Positions 45,110-57,020 of a DNA stretch of 64,000 nt are shown here, one piece after another. Position 1 is the stretch's first letter, and each line of letters opens with the position of its first letter. A model generated the notes under the pieces. The model did no database searches and was not told where the DNA came from. It saw only the letters and a list, made by a program, of their open reading frames with translations. The translations under genes and the position numbers were made by a program. Location: NCBI GenBank assembly GCA_022925895.1, contig JAKSYS010000066.1, positions 62,001 to 126,000 of the forward strand. Direction: 5' to 3'. Origin of the DNA: Fragilaria crotonensis. Lineage: Eukaryota > Bacillariophyta > Fragilariophyceae > Fragilariales > Fragilariaceae.

Positions 45110-48100
45110 AGTTAGTAGCTACTACTAAGTATATCAAGGATACTAGCGGTGCTCCTAGCACCAACCGCACCATGAGACGCATCCGAACGAACCCATCGGT
45201 GACGCACCTGCGATCAACAACAATGGCAACGAGGACGACGATGAAGAGAATGAAGGCTCGGAGATCCTTGGTTACCAACAGAACTCCCTTCGTGCCACTT
45301 CTGCAGACGACGAACTGGACTTCGAGGCTTGTTTCGACATCCCCACGATTAATTCCATCGTCGTGACAGTCGCTGACACCACGCCTGCTCTCCCGCCATC
45401 AGAAACGGTCCTACTCGACGATGCTTCGGATCCCATCCTACTGCGTCGGTTAGCGGAAACGTATGACAGCGCTCGCCACCTCTCATTCGCCCACGCCGAC
45501 AACGGGTCCATGGCTTGCACTGCCAACGATCGCCATCTGTTATTTGCCTACCGCCCGCTTCATCGAACCAATGTGCGTCTCTTTGATGCTGGTCATCATG
45601 CACATCATCCAGTTGGCGTCGGTTTCTTGTGTGTGCCTGTGGACAATCGTGGAAATGCCGGCGGACCGACGTCCGTTTTCATTCGGACATAATACACTCC
45701 CACAATCCCGGGCATCATCATTTCGCATGCGGCGATATCCAAGCAACTTGGCACCGATGGCTACCACATGTCCAGTTTCACTGAAGGCGTTGGGCACATC
45801 CATTTCCCGAACAAGATTCGTCGATCGCAAGACATCTACATCATCTTGCAACCGACGGCGAACCGTGGAGGGCTGACGTTCACCGAGGCCCTGATCGCTC
45901 CGACCCCTGAGGCCCATCTGGCGCCTCTTCCGTCCAATCAAGTCATCCGCAAGCTCTGTACTGAGCATGCTCTCGTCACCGCCGCTGCAATCCTCGACCC
46001 CGTCGACGGCATGACCTGTGAAGCATGTCACTCTCCGCCTGCCGACACTTCAGCAAGACGCTACATTTATGGAAATGGAATGGCAGCTGTCAATCAGTTT
46101 GATCCACCAACGCCCACCAGCGTCATCACAACTGACGACTCACCAAACCTCATCGTTCAACGTCCTGAGCTCCTCGATGCCATGGATCCCTTTCCAGAGT
46201 TCTCCCCGGCCTCCAACGAAGTGTATACCATTCGTTCGTTGAGCCGATCGGCGTTAAGAATGTTGTGGCATCAACGTCTCGGACATATCAACTTTCGTCG
46301 GTTGTCAGAGATGCATCGTTTCGTAAAAGGCATGCCTCAGTTCACAGTCCCAACCGAGATTGAAGGATGCCCGATTTGCCTTGCACCAAAGCTCCGAAAA
46401 GCTCCTTCGGGGACAGGGACGACGATGCGGGCAACGACATGCAACCAAGGCCTGTCAATTGATTTCGGCTTCATGGTGCAGAAAAGCCGCAACTCAATTC
46501 GACATAACACTCTCGTCGGCCTCAACGGTGAGACCTGCTATGTCCTATTGACCGATCACTACAGCGGTCGGATCTTTGGTCGCGCATTTGCCACCAAGGC
46601 TCCACCCGTCGATTGGATCAACAGCTGGCTTGCCAGCAACGCTCCACAATGCCCGGACAAGTATGTCCGAATGGATGGAGGTGGCGAACTCGGGAAGTGT
46701 CGAGACATTCACCGCACCTTCGCAAACTTCGGATATGTTGTGGAACTCACGGGTCCGGACTCTTCGCACCAAAATGGACCAGGAGAAAGACCGCACCAAA
46801 CCATTGGTGACGCCCTTCGCACCATGCTTTCTGGAGCGAATCTGCAACCAAACTTCTGGCCGTATGCGTTCTACCACTACATTCGCTTGTACAACTTCGT
46901 CCCCCACGGCGATCGACCTTCAAGCCCGTACGAGATGTGTGGTGCCCGCTTCCAAACCTTGCGAAGCTTCGAACTTTTGGGTGTCGTATCCACGTTCGCC
47001 CAACGACTGCTCGATATGGTCGTGTCGTCCCAAACTCACGGCGTCTCGGTATTTTTCTTGGGTACTCGCGCTCCCTGAAGGTCATGTATTACTTTGACCT
47101 TGGCAGCTCGACCGTCAAGACCGCCACCCATGCGCGATTCGATGAGGGAATGAACGATCTTGACGAACCACCCCCCAATGTCAAGCTCTTGCGCAATTTG
47201 GCCGACGGCGGCGTTGTCAATCCTGATCGTCTGGACCTACCCCCTTTCGATTTGGATGTCTCCGATGATCCATTCAACCGGCTCGATGAACTGTCCCCTC
47301 CCATCACTTGTGAACATCCCAGCCTTGGCTTCGAGATCAAAGAATGTCACATTCGGAAACGCGGTTTTGTCTCTGGCATCATATCCAACACCACTGCATC
47401 CTGCATCCGGAACGTTCGTCGGAAATATATCGGCGCCTTCGTCGTTTCAATCAATGATGTCGCTGTTTTCACCGCAGCGTCCATCCTGGAAGCACTCCAA
47501 GCTGCCGCCACATCCGAAGGACAATCCTTCAAGATAGTTTTTGCACCGGATCGATACATTCCTGTCGTCGATCGTCATCTCGACCAACCGCTTCATCTTT
47601 CCGTGGATCAGTTGCGCACTGTCTCGACAATCCTGTCCATGTCCTCATCCCCGCGACCGGAGCCGTTCGACAACAGTCTCGTTTTCCCCGGCGAATCTGG
47701 TGAGCTCGACGATGATCATGTCCAGCTTTTGCTTCGATCTCTGAACACAACAAGCCATGGGACACCTGCAGAGCAGAGCTTGGGAAGTTTCACTCGGCGT
47801 AAACTTCGGCGCCTTCCAAATTGGAAGGAATGGCAGGACGCTGAATTCAAACAACTTGACTCGATGGCAAAGCAAGAGATGTATGGAGCCCCTGTTGTTG
47901 CTCCGAAAGACGCAATCGTCCTTCGCCAGCATTGGAATTATGCTATCAAAGGGGACGGCACCCGAAAGGCACGAAATTGCTGCGATGGCTCTCCTCGTGC
48001 AGCCCCGCAGCTAAAGTTGGCTAACACCTACACTAGCTGCATCGAACAACCTTGCATGCGTCTTTTCTTTGCTTTATGTGCACACGAGGGATATATCAGT

Positions 48101-49931
48101 TTGAAAGTGGATGCGACCAATGCTTATGCAAACTCACCGCCTCCAAACCAACCAACGTTTGTGATCATCGACGATCAATACGCCGACTGGCATCTTGCTC
48201 GCCATGGTACATCCATTCCTCAAAATATGGTGCTCCCTGTTCAGCACGCTCTCCAAGGACATCCAGAATCAGGTGCTCTCTGGGAAAAGTTTGTCAATAC
48301 TGTCATCGCTCGTCATGGCTTTACTTCAACGACTCACGAACGCAGCTTGTATCAAGGAATATACAATGGGCATCGAATGCTTATCTGTCGTCAGGTTGAC
48401 GATTTGGCTATCGGATGTGTCAATGTCAACGCTGTTAAAGACCTCGTTCGTGTGATATGTTCCAAAGATGGTATCGACCTCCGCGACGAGGGTATTTTGG
48501 AGTCCTTCAACGGTGTTGACATCGAGCAACGCGACCGCTACATCAAGATAACTTGCGAGTCGTACATCGATAAACCACTACTTGCGCACTATGGATGGTC
48601 TTCCTCTGGCTCACGCGAGACCGACGAGAAACCTATCGAGCCTCTTGCCGCCTCCACAACGCACACAGCAGATGTTTGACGATTACATCACTGCGCCTCG
48701 TGACGGAACACCCGAATATTGTGATCTCGAAACGGCTGCTGGTTTTTCGTATCGAAGTGTCTTGGGCGCGTTAATTTACGCCTATGTGGTTGCTCGTCCG
48801 GACATCGGATACGCGGTTACAACACTTGCACGGTTCTCCGATCATCCTGCGAAAGTGCACTACGACGCGTCGTGTCGCCCGGTACTTACGCATGACGAAA
48901 ATTGGGGTTGCTCTATTGGCGAAACACGTTTCTGGCAACACTTCCGCATGGCGACTTCAGATTCTCACTCCTGATCCTACTCTCCTGACTTCCCGCAACC
49001 GCATTCCTCGATCGAACTTGCTGGGTACGTCGACGCCGCGCATGCAACGGACCTTGTCACGCGCCGGTCAATTACTGGGCTTGTTTTTATGTTCTGTGGA
49101 GGTCCCCTGGCCTACAAGTCCCAAGATTCAGTCCACGGTTTCAACAAGCTCCACCGAAGCCGAATTCCTTGCCGCTGTCCACGCTGCCAAGATTGCCAAG
49201 TACCTCCGATCGATTCTCTCGGAGCTCGGATATCCTCAACCAGGTCCGACCACGCTTTTTGAAGACAACGCTGCTGCGATCCTCATGGTCAACGCCAGTC
49301 GTCCCACACCGCGTGCTCGTCACATCGATATTCAACACTTTGCCCTTCAAGAGTGGAAAGCCGCAAACGAGATTGTCCTGTCACATATTCCTGGCGTCGT
49401 CAATTCCGCCGATTCCTTGACCAAGTCGCTCGGTTCCATGCTCCACCACCGCCACGTTCGTCGTCTCATGGGTCATTACGGTGCTCCTTGGTCGCCCCCG
49501 GCTCCCTAATGTTCTTCTCTCTCAAGATGCACTTCTGTTGCTCATTGCATGCCTCGGCTTACAATGGGGGGGGAGTGTGTCAGTGCATATCTCCTTCAAT
49601 CTTTGATACTGTGCTATTGTTCAACTGCGCACAGTCTACCATCTATGGTCGTGTCTTGTATGATGTGCCACTCCAACTAGTTTAGTTTAAGCCGGTGTAC
49701 TTCATCGGCACACAACTCCTAACTTAGCTTAAAACTATTACCTCCACTGCATTCTTGCCGGTCTACGATCGTAAGGGTGAAGAGGTACAGTTATTGCTTC
49801 GTCCACGCCAACGACACACGACACCACCATCACCGACATCGACCCCTTTACGACGGGCACCTCTCGACATCGCCACGCTCTTGTTCATTGTGTTGTCGTG
49901 TTCCCTCTCTTCTGTTCCCGTCGGTTCTGCA
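45110..49931 (+). mobile_element. Ty1/copia element (element 3) lacking its 5' end
   Basis: No 5' LTR or gag is seen; recognisable sequence starts at about 45,170. A protease-like segment (H-A-D-N-G-S-M) is near 45,495, the pre-integrase motif (WHQRLGHINFRRL) near 46,265, and the integrase core at about 46,450-46,820 with M-D-G-G-G-E and S-S-H-Q-N-G-P-G-E-R. Reverse transcriptase is at about 47,800-48,600 with KVDATNAYANSP and C-R-Q-V-D-D-L-A-I-G. RNase H is at about 48,700-49,450 with S-S-T-E-A-E-F-L-A-A. A polypurine tract with a long G run (about 49,565-49,575) precedes the LTR. The element looks broken, with about four to six breaks plus the missing 5' portion. Age cannot be judged from LTRs. 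Confidence 0.87.
49576..49931 (+). repeat. Probable 3' LTR of element 3
   Basis: Begins TGTGTCAGTGCATATC right after the G-rich polypurine tract and could end at TTCTGCA, giving TG...CA and 356 bp. The right boundary is uncertain because no second copy exists in the window. Confidence 0.5.
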
Positions 49932-51600
49932 CTAACCCGACTCCCAAGCGGGTCAAGGTTTGTGGATCTGCCGTACTAGAGAGGGTCTCACACCTCCACG
50001 TCATCCTGTGTGACACACACAGGGACGGGGGCTGGGAGATCGGGATAGGGCTCGAAAGCCCCATCATCGGCGCCCACGGAAGTCGGGTCGCGGAGGGCTG
50101 GGTGCTTCGCCTGGAGCACCTGCCACACGGGACGGCCGGACTTCGAGCAGAGGTCGTCGGGCTGGCGGACGCCACCGCCGGATCGGCTGGTGAGGGTCCG
50201 CACGGCGGAACGAAGTCTGCCGGAGAGGACGCGTGCGTTGAAGCAACGAGCTTGCGCCTCTGCGTCGGGTGGACGGGAGGAGGGTTGTCGAGAAAGGACT
50301 TCCCCCTCAGCGTCATCGACCAAGGCCTTGAAGTGGCCTTGGTCCCACAAGTCCATTCGTTGCGCGAGGCGCGAACAAATGTCCTTGGCCCGACGAACCC
50401 CTTGTGTCGTCTGCAACACTGTTGCGACGAACACCAGGGGGCGTTCCGAGTTCCAGCGGCGTTCGCGTATGCCCCGGAACTCGGAGGTGAGGATGGCAAG
50501 GAAGCGCCTCCCCACTCTACCAGCGGGGGCCTGGTAGCGGGTGGTGGCGATCTGTGCCATCCTCCTCCATCGGCGCTGCCACAGCGCGTCATCGGAGAAG
50601 CCGCCCTGGAGATGCGTCCCAGCGTTGTCGTGGACGTGATCTCCGAAGGCGGCATCCAGTAGGCGATCCGCCGCGGTTACGAAGTAGCCGGGCAGATCGG
50701 CTCCCTCGTCCGGCGTTATCGTCGGTCCGGGAGTCGCCTCTGGATCTTCCCGCGCAGGGGCGTTGGCCCTATTGGCCGCTGCCTCTGTCACGGGGGGACA
50801 AGCAGGAATCGGGTCTTCGCCAGCGTTGGCGGCCGTCTCTGTTTCCGTCGGGGCGGGCAGGGAGGGGTCGTCATTGTCGTCGTCGGGCGGCGGAGTGCGG
50901 GCCCAATCCAGTGGCTCCGGGGTCATGCCGACGTCGCCGTCGACGTCATTCGTCGTTGCGGTGTGGTGTCGGGATGTCGGGGAAAGCGCTGGCTGGGGGG
51001 GTCTCGGTCGCGGTCGGAACGGCAGCTGGTGGGGCGGATTCGATTGCTGGGGTGGGCTCTGTGGGCGCAGGTGCGCTGGGACTGGTGAAGAAGCATCGTA
51101 GCGTCGTGGTGGTGTTCGGCGGTGGCAGCGGCGCTCGCTTGTTCTGGCAGTGGTTGAAGCAAGCGCACGAAGTGCAGCGCTTGCTCGCCACTCGACAGGG
51201 ACAAGCCTGTGAGCGAGCTGTCGGCCGTGCCAGGGCACAGGGCGACGATCTCGAGCAGTCGCAACAGCGCTGAAGGACTTGTCGCTGTCGACGCAGCGGT
51301 GGTTCATGAGTTGAACCATCCTCTGCATCAACGTGCGAGTCATCGTTCGTCGGCTGTGGGCGGACAGAGGACGGACGCTCGCGCGTTGTACCGTGTGGTA
51401 CGAGCGCGCTACGCGTCGCGGAGTTTTGAATTTCCTGGCGCGCGGTTGGCATCACGAGGCGGCGATGATCGACACCGTCGATCACCGCCGTTACAGCTCT
51501 GTTCGCTGTCGTTCCTCGGCGGTTGCTCGTTCCCGCACCATTCACACTCATGACACTGCACAACAAAGTTCTTGTCGGCTTGACTTGACAACAACCTCAG
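49932..51600 (-). mobile_element. 5' fragment of a reverse-transcriptase retroelement, GC-rich
   Basis: A long minus-strand open stretch (about 51,343-49,988) is Pro/Ala/Arg-rich at first, then shows a conserved-looking block with L-W-D-Q-G-H-F-K-A-L-V, S-R-S-G-G-G-V (about 50,171-50,182), S-K-S-G-R-P-V and V-L-Q-A-K-H-P. I recall this block as the region just before the reverse transcriptase core in an unplaced eukaryotic retroelement family whose RT carries L-D-K-C-P-G-V-R-P. A cysteine cluster (C-T-S-C-A-C-F-N-H-C) at about 51,147-51,266 resembles a CXC/tesmin-type finger. The RT core itself is absent; the fragment ends against element 3. Base composition is clearly more GC-rich than its neighbours. 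Confidence 0.5.
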
Positions 51601-52018
51601 TGTGGTGTGTGTGTGTGTTACGGAGTATGACCACTCTGGGGTACTGTTGTACTGTTACGTGGATTACATGTAGAATCGACAGTAATTTTTGTTGAAACGA
51701 CAATGTCTTACCTTACTGTAGTACTGTACTGTACGTATTCAAAGTTACTGGATGGAATAGTCATCGAATTCTTTGTAAACAGCTTGCATCACAATGCTAC
51801 TGTATAAAACATACCGTGCGATGAACTGCAATACTGGGGAATGAGCACAACAATGGGGGGTACTGTGTACTGTACGTCATGTAGTAGCTTACGTTGGTAC
51901 AAGGGTACTGCATACTGTAGAACAAAAAATTCCTTCAGAGTATGACCAGTTCGGGGTTTGGGGTACAAGTACTGCGCGTCCTCTATCATGTGTATCCTGT
52001 GGCATGTATCATACCCTA
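51601..52018. other. Spacer rich in GTACTGTAC motifs
   Basis: No gene. It contains a short (TG)n run at about 51,606-51,618 and repeated GTACTGTACTGTACGTA, GGGGTACTGT and TACTGTA motifs between 51,640 and 51,980. Confidence 0.5.
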
Positions 52019-52094
52019 CAGCTGGTTTTCTGTTCTAAAATCCGGGCGCACGTCCCAGTATTAATTCTACGCTAGACCGATTTCACTGCCAATA

Positions 52095-52102
52095 TGACGT
52101 CA
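52095..52102. promoter_or_regulatory. Perfect CRE palindrome TGACGTCA
   Basis: Lies inside transposon B, about 160 bp before its first ATG. A promoter role is inferred from position only. Confidence 0.3.
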
Positions 52103-52261
52103 CGAGGGCGGGACTTTGTCGTGTTGGAAGCAAGGCTTCCACAATGAGATTTTCAAGCCGTCGTTTGCAACATTTCCATTCTAATCTATAGATTTACCTC
52201 CTGCAGTCACCTTCCTATGTAACTCAGTGAACCTACTGTTGGTGATAAATCTATAGATACA

Positions 52262-55200
52262 ATGGTTGACAAAGGTAAATATGCTATTTTGACTGATGCC
52301 GTCATGCTACTTCGAACAGACATCACGTATGGTCCGAGATTGTCAAATTGCTGGCTTCCTGCATCAACTTGGGCTGAAGCTTTAGGGAGATTTGATGTCA
52401 ATGCGTCCCTTGGCGTCATTGATGTAAGAAGGTTCAATACAGGGATGTCCAAGTCGGCTTCTTTCGGAGAATTGATGCACCGATTTGATGGATCAAACAC
52501 AACAGGAGTGTTCAGAGTCACATACAAGAACACATTCTATTACTACTTCACAGAGAAATCAAGGCAGATACGGTACCCATGTCCACTTAACAGTGCATGG
52601 AACGAAAAAGTAATGGAAGCAGCCGCAAATGTGCTAGTCATTCCAAGCACAAGATCAAGACCCGCTCTCGACACAATGATAACTACACCTGTCAACACGG
52701 AGGCTACAACGGGAGGAAGGATCGGAGACATTGTTGAGCAATCACCGAGCAAACGAGCAAGGATAGGAGATACTGGTGCGGCCGCTGTAATGATTGCTGC
52801 TGATGCTTCTAGCTCAAGTTACTGGCCATGTAGCCCAGAGGCATACCGAGTGTTCAAACCACCAAAGAAACATGGGACAACGAATTGCGAGGATGGGAAT
52901 GATACTGATTTCGATTCTGAAACTCCAATGGAAGCACTTCAGAGAAGGATTGTACTGCTTCAAAGCGTTCATGAGGAAGAAAATAATTGGAGGAATGTTG
53001 TGCAAGGTAGAGATATCGACAACGTGTGTACCAAAGCTGAGATATGCGCTGTCAGGCAAAGGGCGACGTTTCTTTGTTATGCGTACCGATTGGCTCTTGC
53101 AAAAATGAATGAATGGACGTGGCAAGACTGTTGCACTGAATCTTGTAAGGTATTGAACACTGTTGGTATGACGCAAGCAACCTTCTATAAAACCATCGCA
53201 AATTGGAACATTGTGTTCCGTAATTTTGAATGCTTCCCAAACCCAAACTTGTCTGTTCAGTGTGGAAACGACCTCTTCCTCGAGTTCTCGAAGTGTTTCC
53301 ATGCGCAAAGGAGCAGATTGTTGCATTTGGCGTCGAGAACTTGTCACATCTTTCAATTGAAGCAGTCTATCAATTCGTTCATTCGTCTGTAATCCCAAGG
53401 CTGGCTGCGTTGTGGAAACGTGAATCGGTAGTAGACGAAGATACTGCAGAAACGTCAACATTGAGTACAAGTACTACAGCCATTAATCCTACTAGCAATC
53501 CTGTCGATGTCGATCAAGATGAGGATGATATTGCGCTATTCCTTCGCGCACATAGACTTAAAAACATGAGCTTCACAACAGCATGGCGCTGGATGCGATT
53601 ACTCGGATTCAAGTATGATACGAGAAGGAAGAGCTTCTACGTCGATGGCCATGAACGTGAAGATGTTGTCGCACATCGAAATGCATTCTGCAAGAACTAC
53701 CTTACCGTGCTTGAGCCACGTTGTCGGCGTTGGATTCAGCTTCCACTCAGTGAAGCTGCTACGATCAAGACCTTAGACACAGATTTCGGACATCATTACT
53801 ATGATATTATATCTGATGAGACTCGGGTTGAGTTTCACGTTGACTATTGGAAGAATTGCATATCAAGAATCAAAAGGGAGAAGAGGCAGCGCGAGATGTT
53901 GAAGCAAAAACAAGCATACGAGTGTCATCATCAGTCAGGCCCTTGATGATTATTGGTCAAGATGAGTCTGTCTTCGCGCAGTATCTACTGTCCTCCAAAC
54001 AATGGGTTGGGCCAAAGGACAAGTGCCACTTCTGCCCAAGTCGGAGGGCGATGGGTATATGCTTTCTGCGTTCGTGTCACGCGAATTCGGCTTTGGCAGG
54101 CAGATGACAGAGGATGAGTTACAAAGAGTGAATATGGCAAGGCAAACAGCAGCTCTCGGCGGTGGAAATTACCTCGATACAACAGCTGCGATGGAAATCT
54201 TGGGAACAACGAGGAAGCCGATTTTGTTGGAATCCCCCTTCGTAAAATACTTGTTCATCGGAATCAATAATCAGGGTTATTGGAATTCATACCACATGAG
54301 TCTTCAGCTTGAGGATGTGGTTGATTGCCTACGAATCCTATATCCAAGCTTCGATTTTGTATTTTTGTTCGATCATTCTCAGGGACACGCTCGCAAACGT
54401 GATGGTGCACTCAGTGCGATCAACATGCAAAAGAACTTTGGAGGATCAAAACAGCAGATGAGAGACACAGTCATAATGTCACAAGAGGGTTATCTGGGCA
54501 CACACTCACCAACCCTGGGCATCGGAGACACACAGTCAATGGTATTCAATACTGACGACTGTGGCCCATGGTATTGACACCAGAGCAACGTGACTTACAA
54601 CGTCATGATCGAATAATGGGGAAAAGAAGCAAGCCAATTGAAAAACAAAGACCCTTCTTGAAGAGCTCAACGAAAAGGGTGTGACGCTCCAACAAAAACG
54701 CGGGTACACTAAAGCCGAACTTCAGGAATTGGCAAGAAACAATTCAATCGAAACTCACAAAGAAGTCGACAAAATCCTATCTGGATGGGAAGGAAAATCT
54801 AAAGGCATGCTACAAGTTCTGTGGGAAAGAGGACTGATTGATCCAAGTGAGTTAGATAAATACACTGTCGACGGAAAGAAAGACACAATTTCAGGGAAGA
54901 TTGACTTACGGTATTCCCTACGCCATCTCATCGCAGAGTGTGCTGATTTCAAGGATGAGGAAACGGCACTTCAGTACCTTGGATCTCAGCTGGGCATCAC
55001 GGTACTTCTAACACCAAAGTTCCATGCCGAATTAGCAGGGAAGGCATTGAATTTTGCTGGGGTCACGCAAAGGCTTTCTACCGACGGGTTCCTGTATCTC
55101 AAAAGAGGGGACGAGAGAATTTCAAACAACTTGTGAGAGATTCAACGTGTTCAATCAAGGAGTTGACCAAAGAAAGGATGGGAAAGTTTGCTTCGAGCAC

Positions 55201-55439
55201 GCGCATATATTTGTACTTACCATCATCTTTTTGAGAGTCAGCAGAGAATGAGGCAGCAAGGTCGTACCCACAACTTCATCGCCACAAGTATAACAGAAGA
55301 TCAAGGACTTCTGTACTCCGAAATCCAACGCCTGATGAAATTGTTCAAGTCTCACAGGTGTGCATTGGACTTCGATCGTGGCTTCGTCAACAGTGCACTC
55401 AAAGAAGCAAAGACAAGAAACGAGGAGGACGAGGTGTGA
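52262..55439 (+). pseudogene. DDE transposase of element B (several frame changes)
   Basis: Open stretches at 52,262-53,392, 53,230-53,946, 53,847-54,107, 54,002-54,577, 54,681-55,136 and 55,188-55,439 tile one transposase. The N-terminal 130 residues have no match in element A. Shared landmarks are L-C-Y-A-Y-R-L-A, W-R-W-M-R-L-L-G-F-K-Y, I-G-Q-D-E-S-V-F (first Asp), F-L-F-D-H-S-Q-G-H-A (second Asp), K-G-M-L-Q-V-L-W-E-R-G and P-K-F-H-A-E-L-A-G. The region of the third acidic residue (E-G-I-E-F-C-W-G) lies in a shifted frame near 55,040-55,070. There are about five frame changes. Similarity to element A is roughly half of residues in conserved blocks, so the two are old relatives rather than recent copies. 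Confidence 0.72.
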
Positions 55440-55757
55440 TCATCATGTCGACAGAGATGGATTTTTATGGTCGCAGGAGACAGCTGCTACTAAAACTTGA
55501 TAAAGGATATGGAAATAATATGCGTGCATGGTACGAATTGTACACAACCTACGTTCGGACGCTTCAACGAAAAACCAGCTGTACCAGGTACTCCGATCAG
55601 TTGTGAGGAACCCACTACATAGTACATTTTGAGAAACGTGTTGTTACGTGGTTACAGTTGTTCTTACTGTTTTCTCGAATCGCCTTCAATCATAGGAGCG
55701 ATCCTACTCTCTCTACGACTAGAGTAGAATTCCTCTCCGAACACGAAGAGCGCAATT

Positions 55758-57020
55758 TTGCCATGGCGATACGTTCCAAACTTGTTGCCGCTTTGCTTTA
55801 AGTTCGGGAATGCCCCCCTTGCTCGCCGTCCTACCATGACGCTTGCTCTGAAGATGATTATAGCTCTTTTAAGTGGATTCCTTGTCCTAAGTCTGTGGAG
55901 TAATAATTCTCCCTTGTTTCTTGCATTATCATACGAGTCCAGCACATCGAAGACATCCACTCTAAGCAGATCCCATTATGAACCTGTTGTTGGAGAATCT
56001 GTTCGCCATGACCGCTTTTCTTTGTCATTGGAGCGAACTCTTACAGAACGGGGTTTAAATCTCATAACACCTAAGTCCGGCTGTCACCTAGCAGCATGGG
56101 TTTTTCAAGGCGGTGGGTCAAACGTAGAACGGGACATTGACTGCCGTCTCACCCAGGGAGACTTCCTCGATTTTGGGAGGTCATGCCAGTCAAGAGCTAG
56201 ATCCCGAAACAGCACGGCTAATTCAACCCTACGACACAGTCTATGTGAATGTCAAAGGGCTCACCACGTTTGTTAAACCATCCTTCCAAACATCACCACA
56301 TCCATCGTCTTGCTCGTGGGTCAATTTCAACGTGTTATAAAGTTCATTCCTGCAAAAACTGAACTGGCATTGTTGAATGCCTCATGCATTGTCAAAGTCT
56401 TCGCTCATAATCGCGGTCATCACTTTCATCACTCGCACCATCCCAAACTTGCTTCTTGGCCCTACGGCGTAAATCCTATGCCATGGAGACTTAAAATCTA
56501 TGTGGAAGCCTTTTACAGGCACCAGCACGACACCCCAGACAGCAAAACATATGGCATCATGCAAGGATATCTAAGCAACACGAATGCCAAACGATCGAAC
56601 GTTCCTTCGGGTCCAAAACTTCAGTACACCGAGTATTGTGAAGAAATTGCAAGCCACCAATTCATCCTCTCTCCTGATGGGGACCGACCCGAATGCTATC
56701 GAACGTATGAGGCCATTGGTATGGGGACTGTACCAATCACAGAGTTGTCGGCGTCCCTCTATCGTCACCTGCAACCCGCACCAGTTTTGTACGAAACGTA
56801 TGATTGGAATCTTACCGAGACACAGGCCATGGAACGGTTGGGGGTAGCACATTTTCCAACCGTGAACAGGATGTTGGTTTTGGAAGAGTATTGGTTGGAC
56901 TATGTTCAGCGTGAGATGGGTGGAAGGGAACTGCGATGGTTTGACCGCATATCGATGCGAAAAGCAACACTCAACGACTTCAAGCTTCTCACTGAGGAGA
57001 CAGATCGGTTATCGAGTTGA
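55758..57020 (+). pseudogene. Exostosin-like (GT47) glycosyltransferase with two frame changes
   Basis: The N-terminus has a signal anchor (from the ATG at 55,836: MTLALKMIIALLSGFLVLSLW). The catalytic part shows Y-D-T-V-Y-V-N-V, L-P-N-I-T-T-S-I-V-L-L-V-G-Q-F, Y-G-I-M-Q-G-Y-L, Y-C-E-E-I-A-S-H-Q-F-I-L-S-P-D-G-D-R-P-E-C-Y-R-T-Y-E-A-I-G-M-G-T-V-P-I. That last block is diagnostic of exostosin-like enzymes. The protein is spread over three frames, with changes near 56,165-56,190 and 56,290-56,315 and no credible intron at either. As in other host genes here, single-base assembly errors are as likely as decay. Exostosin relatives transfer sugars to polysaccharides or glycoproteins in the Golgi; the substrate is unknown. 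A methyltransferase fragment follows on the same strand. Confidence 0.75.

Larger units (their letters stand above)
52019..55581 (+). mobile_element. Tc1/mariner-IS630-like DNA transposon B
   Basis: 3,563 bp. Left end CAGCTGGTTTTCTGTT; right end in reverse complement CAGCTGGTTTTTCGTT. About 25 of the outermost 36 positions agree in the inverted repeat (counting the TA). TA flanks both sides (52,017-52,018 and 55,582-55,583). The interior holds transposase remains homologous to element A. A TGACGTCA site lies at 52,095-52,102, about 160 bp before the first ATG. Confidence 0.78.

Noticed and set aside
40770-45170. Terminal inverted repeats for the Mutator-like element
   Set aside because: No convincing inverted match between the left and right flanks was found by eye.
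49898-50662. 254-codon plus-strand frame in the GC-rich fragment
   Set aside because: Antisense shadow of the retroelement frame on the minus strand; high GC lengthens spurious frames.
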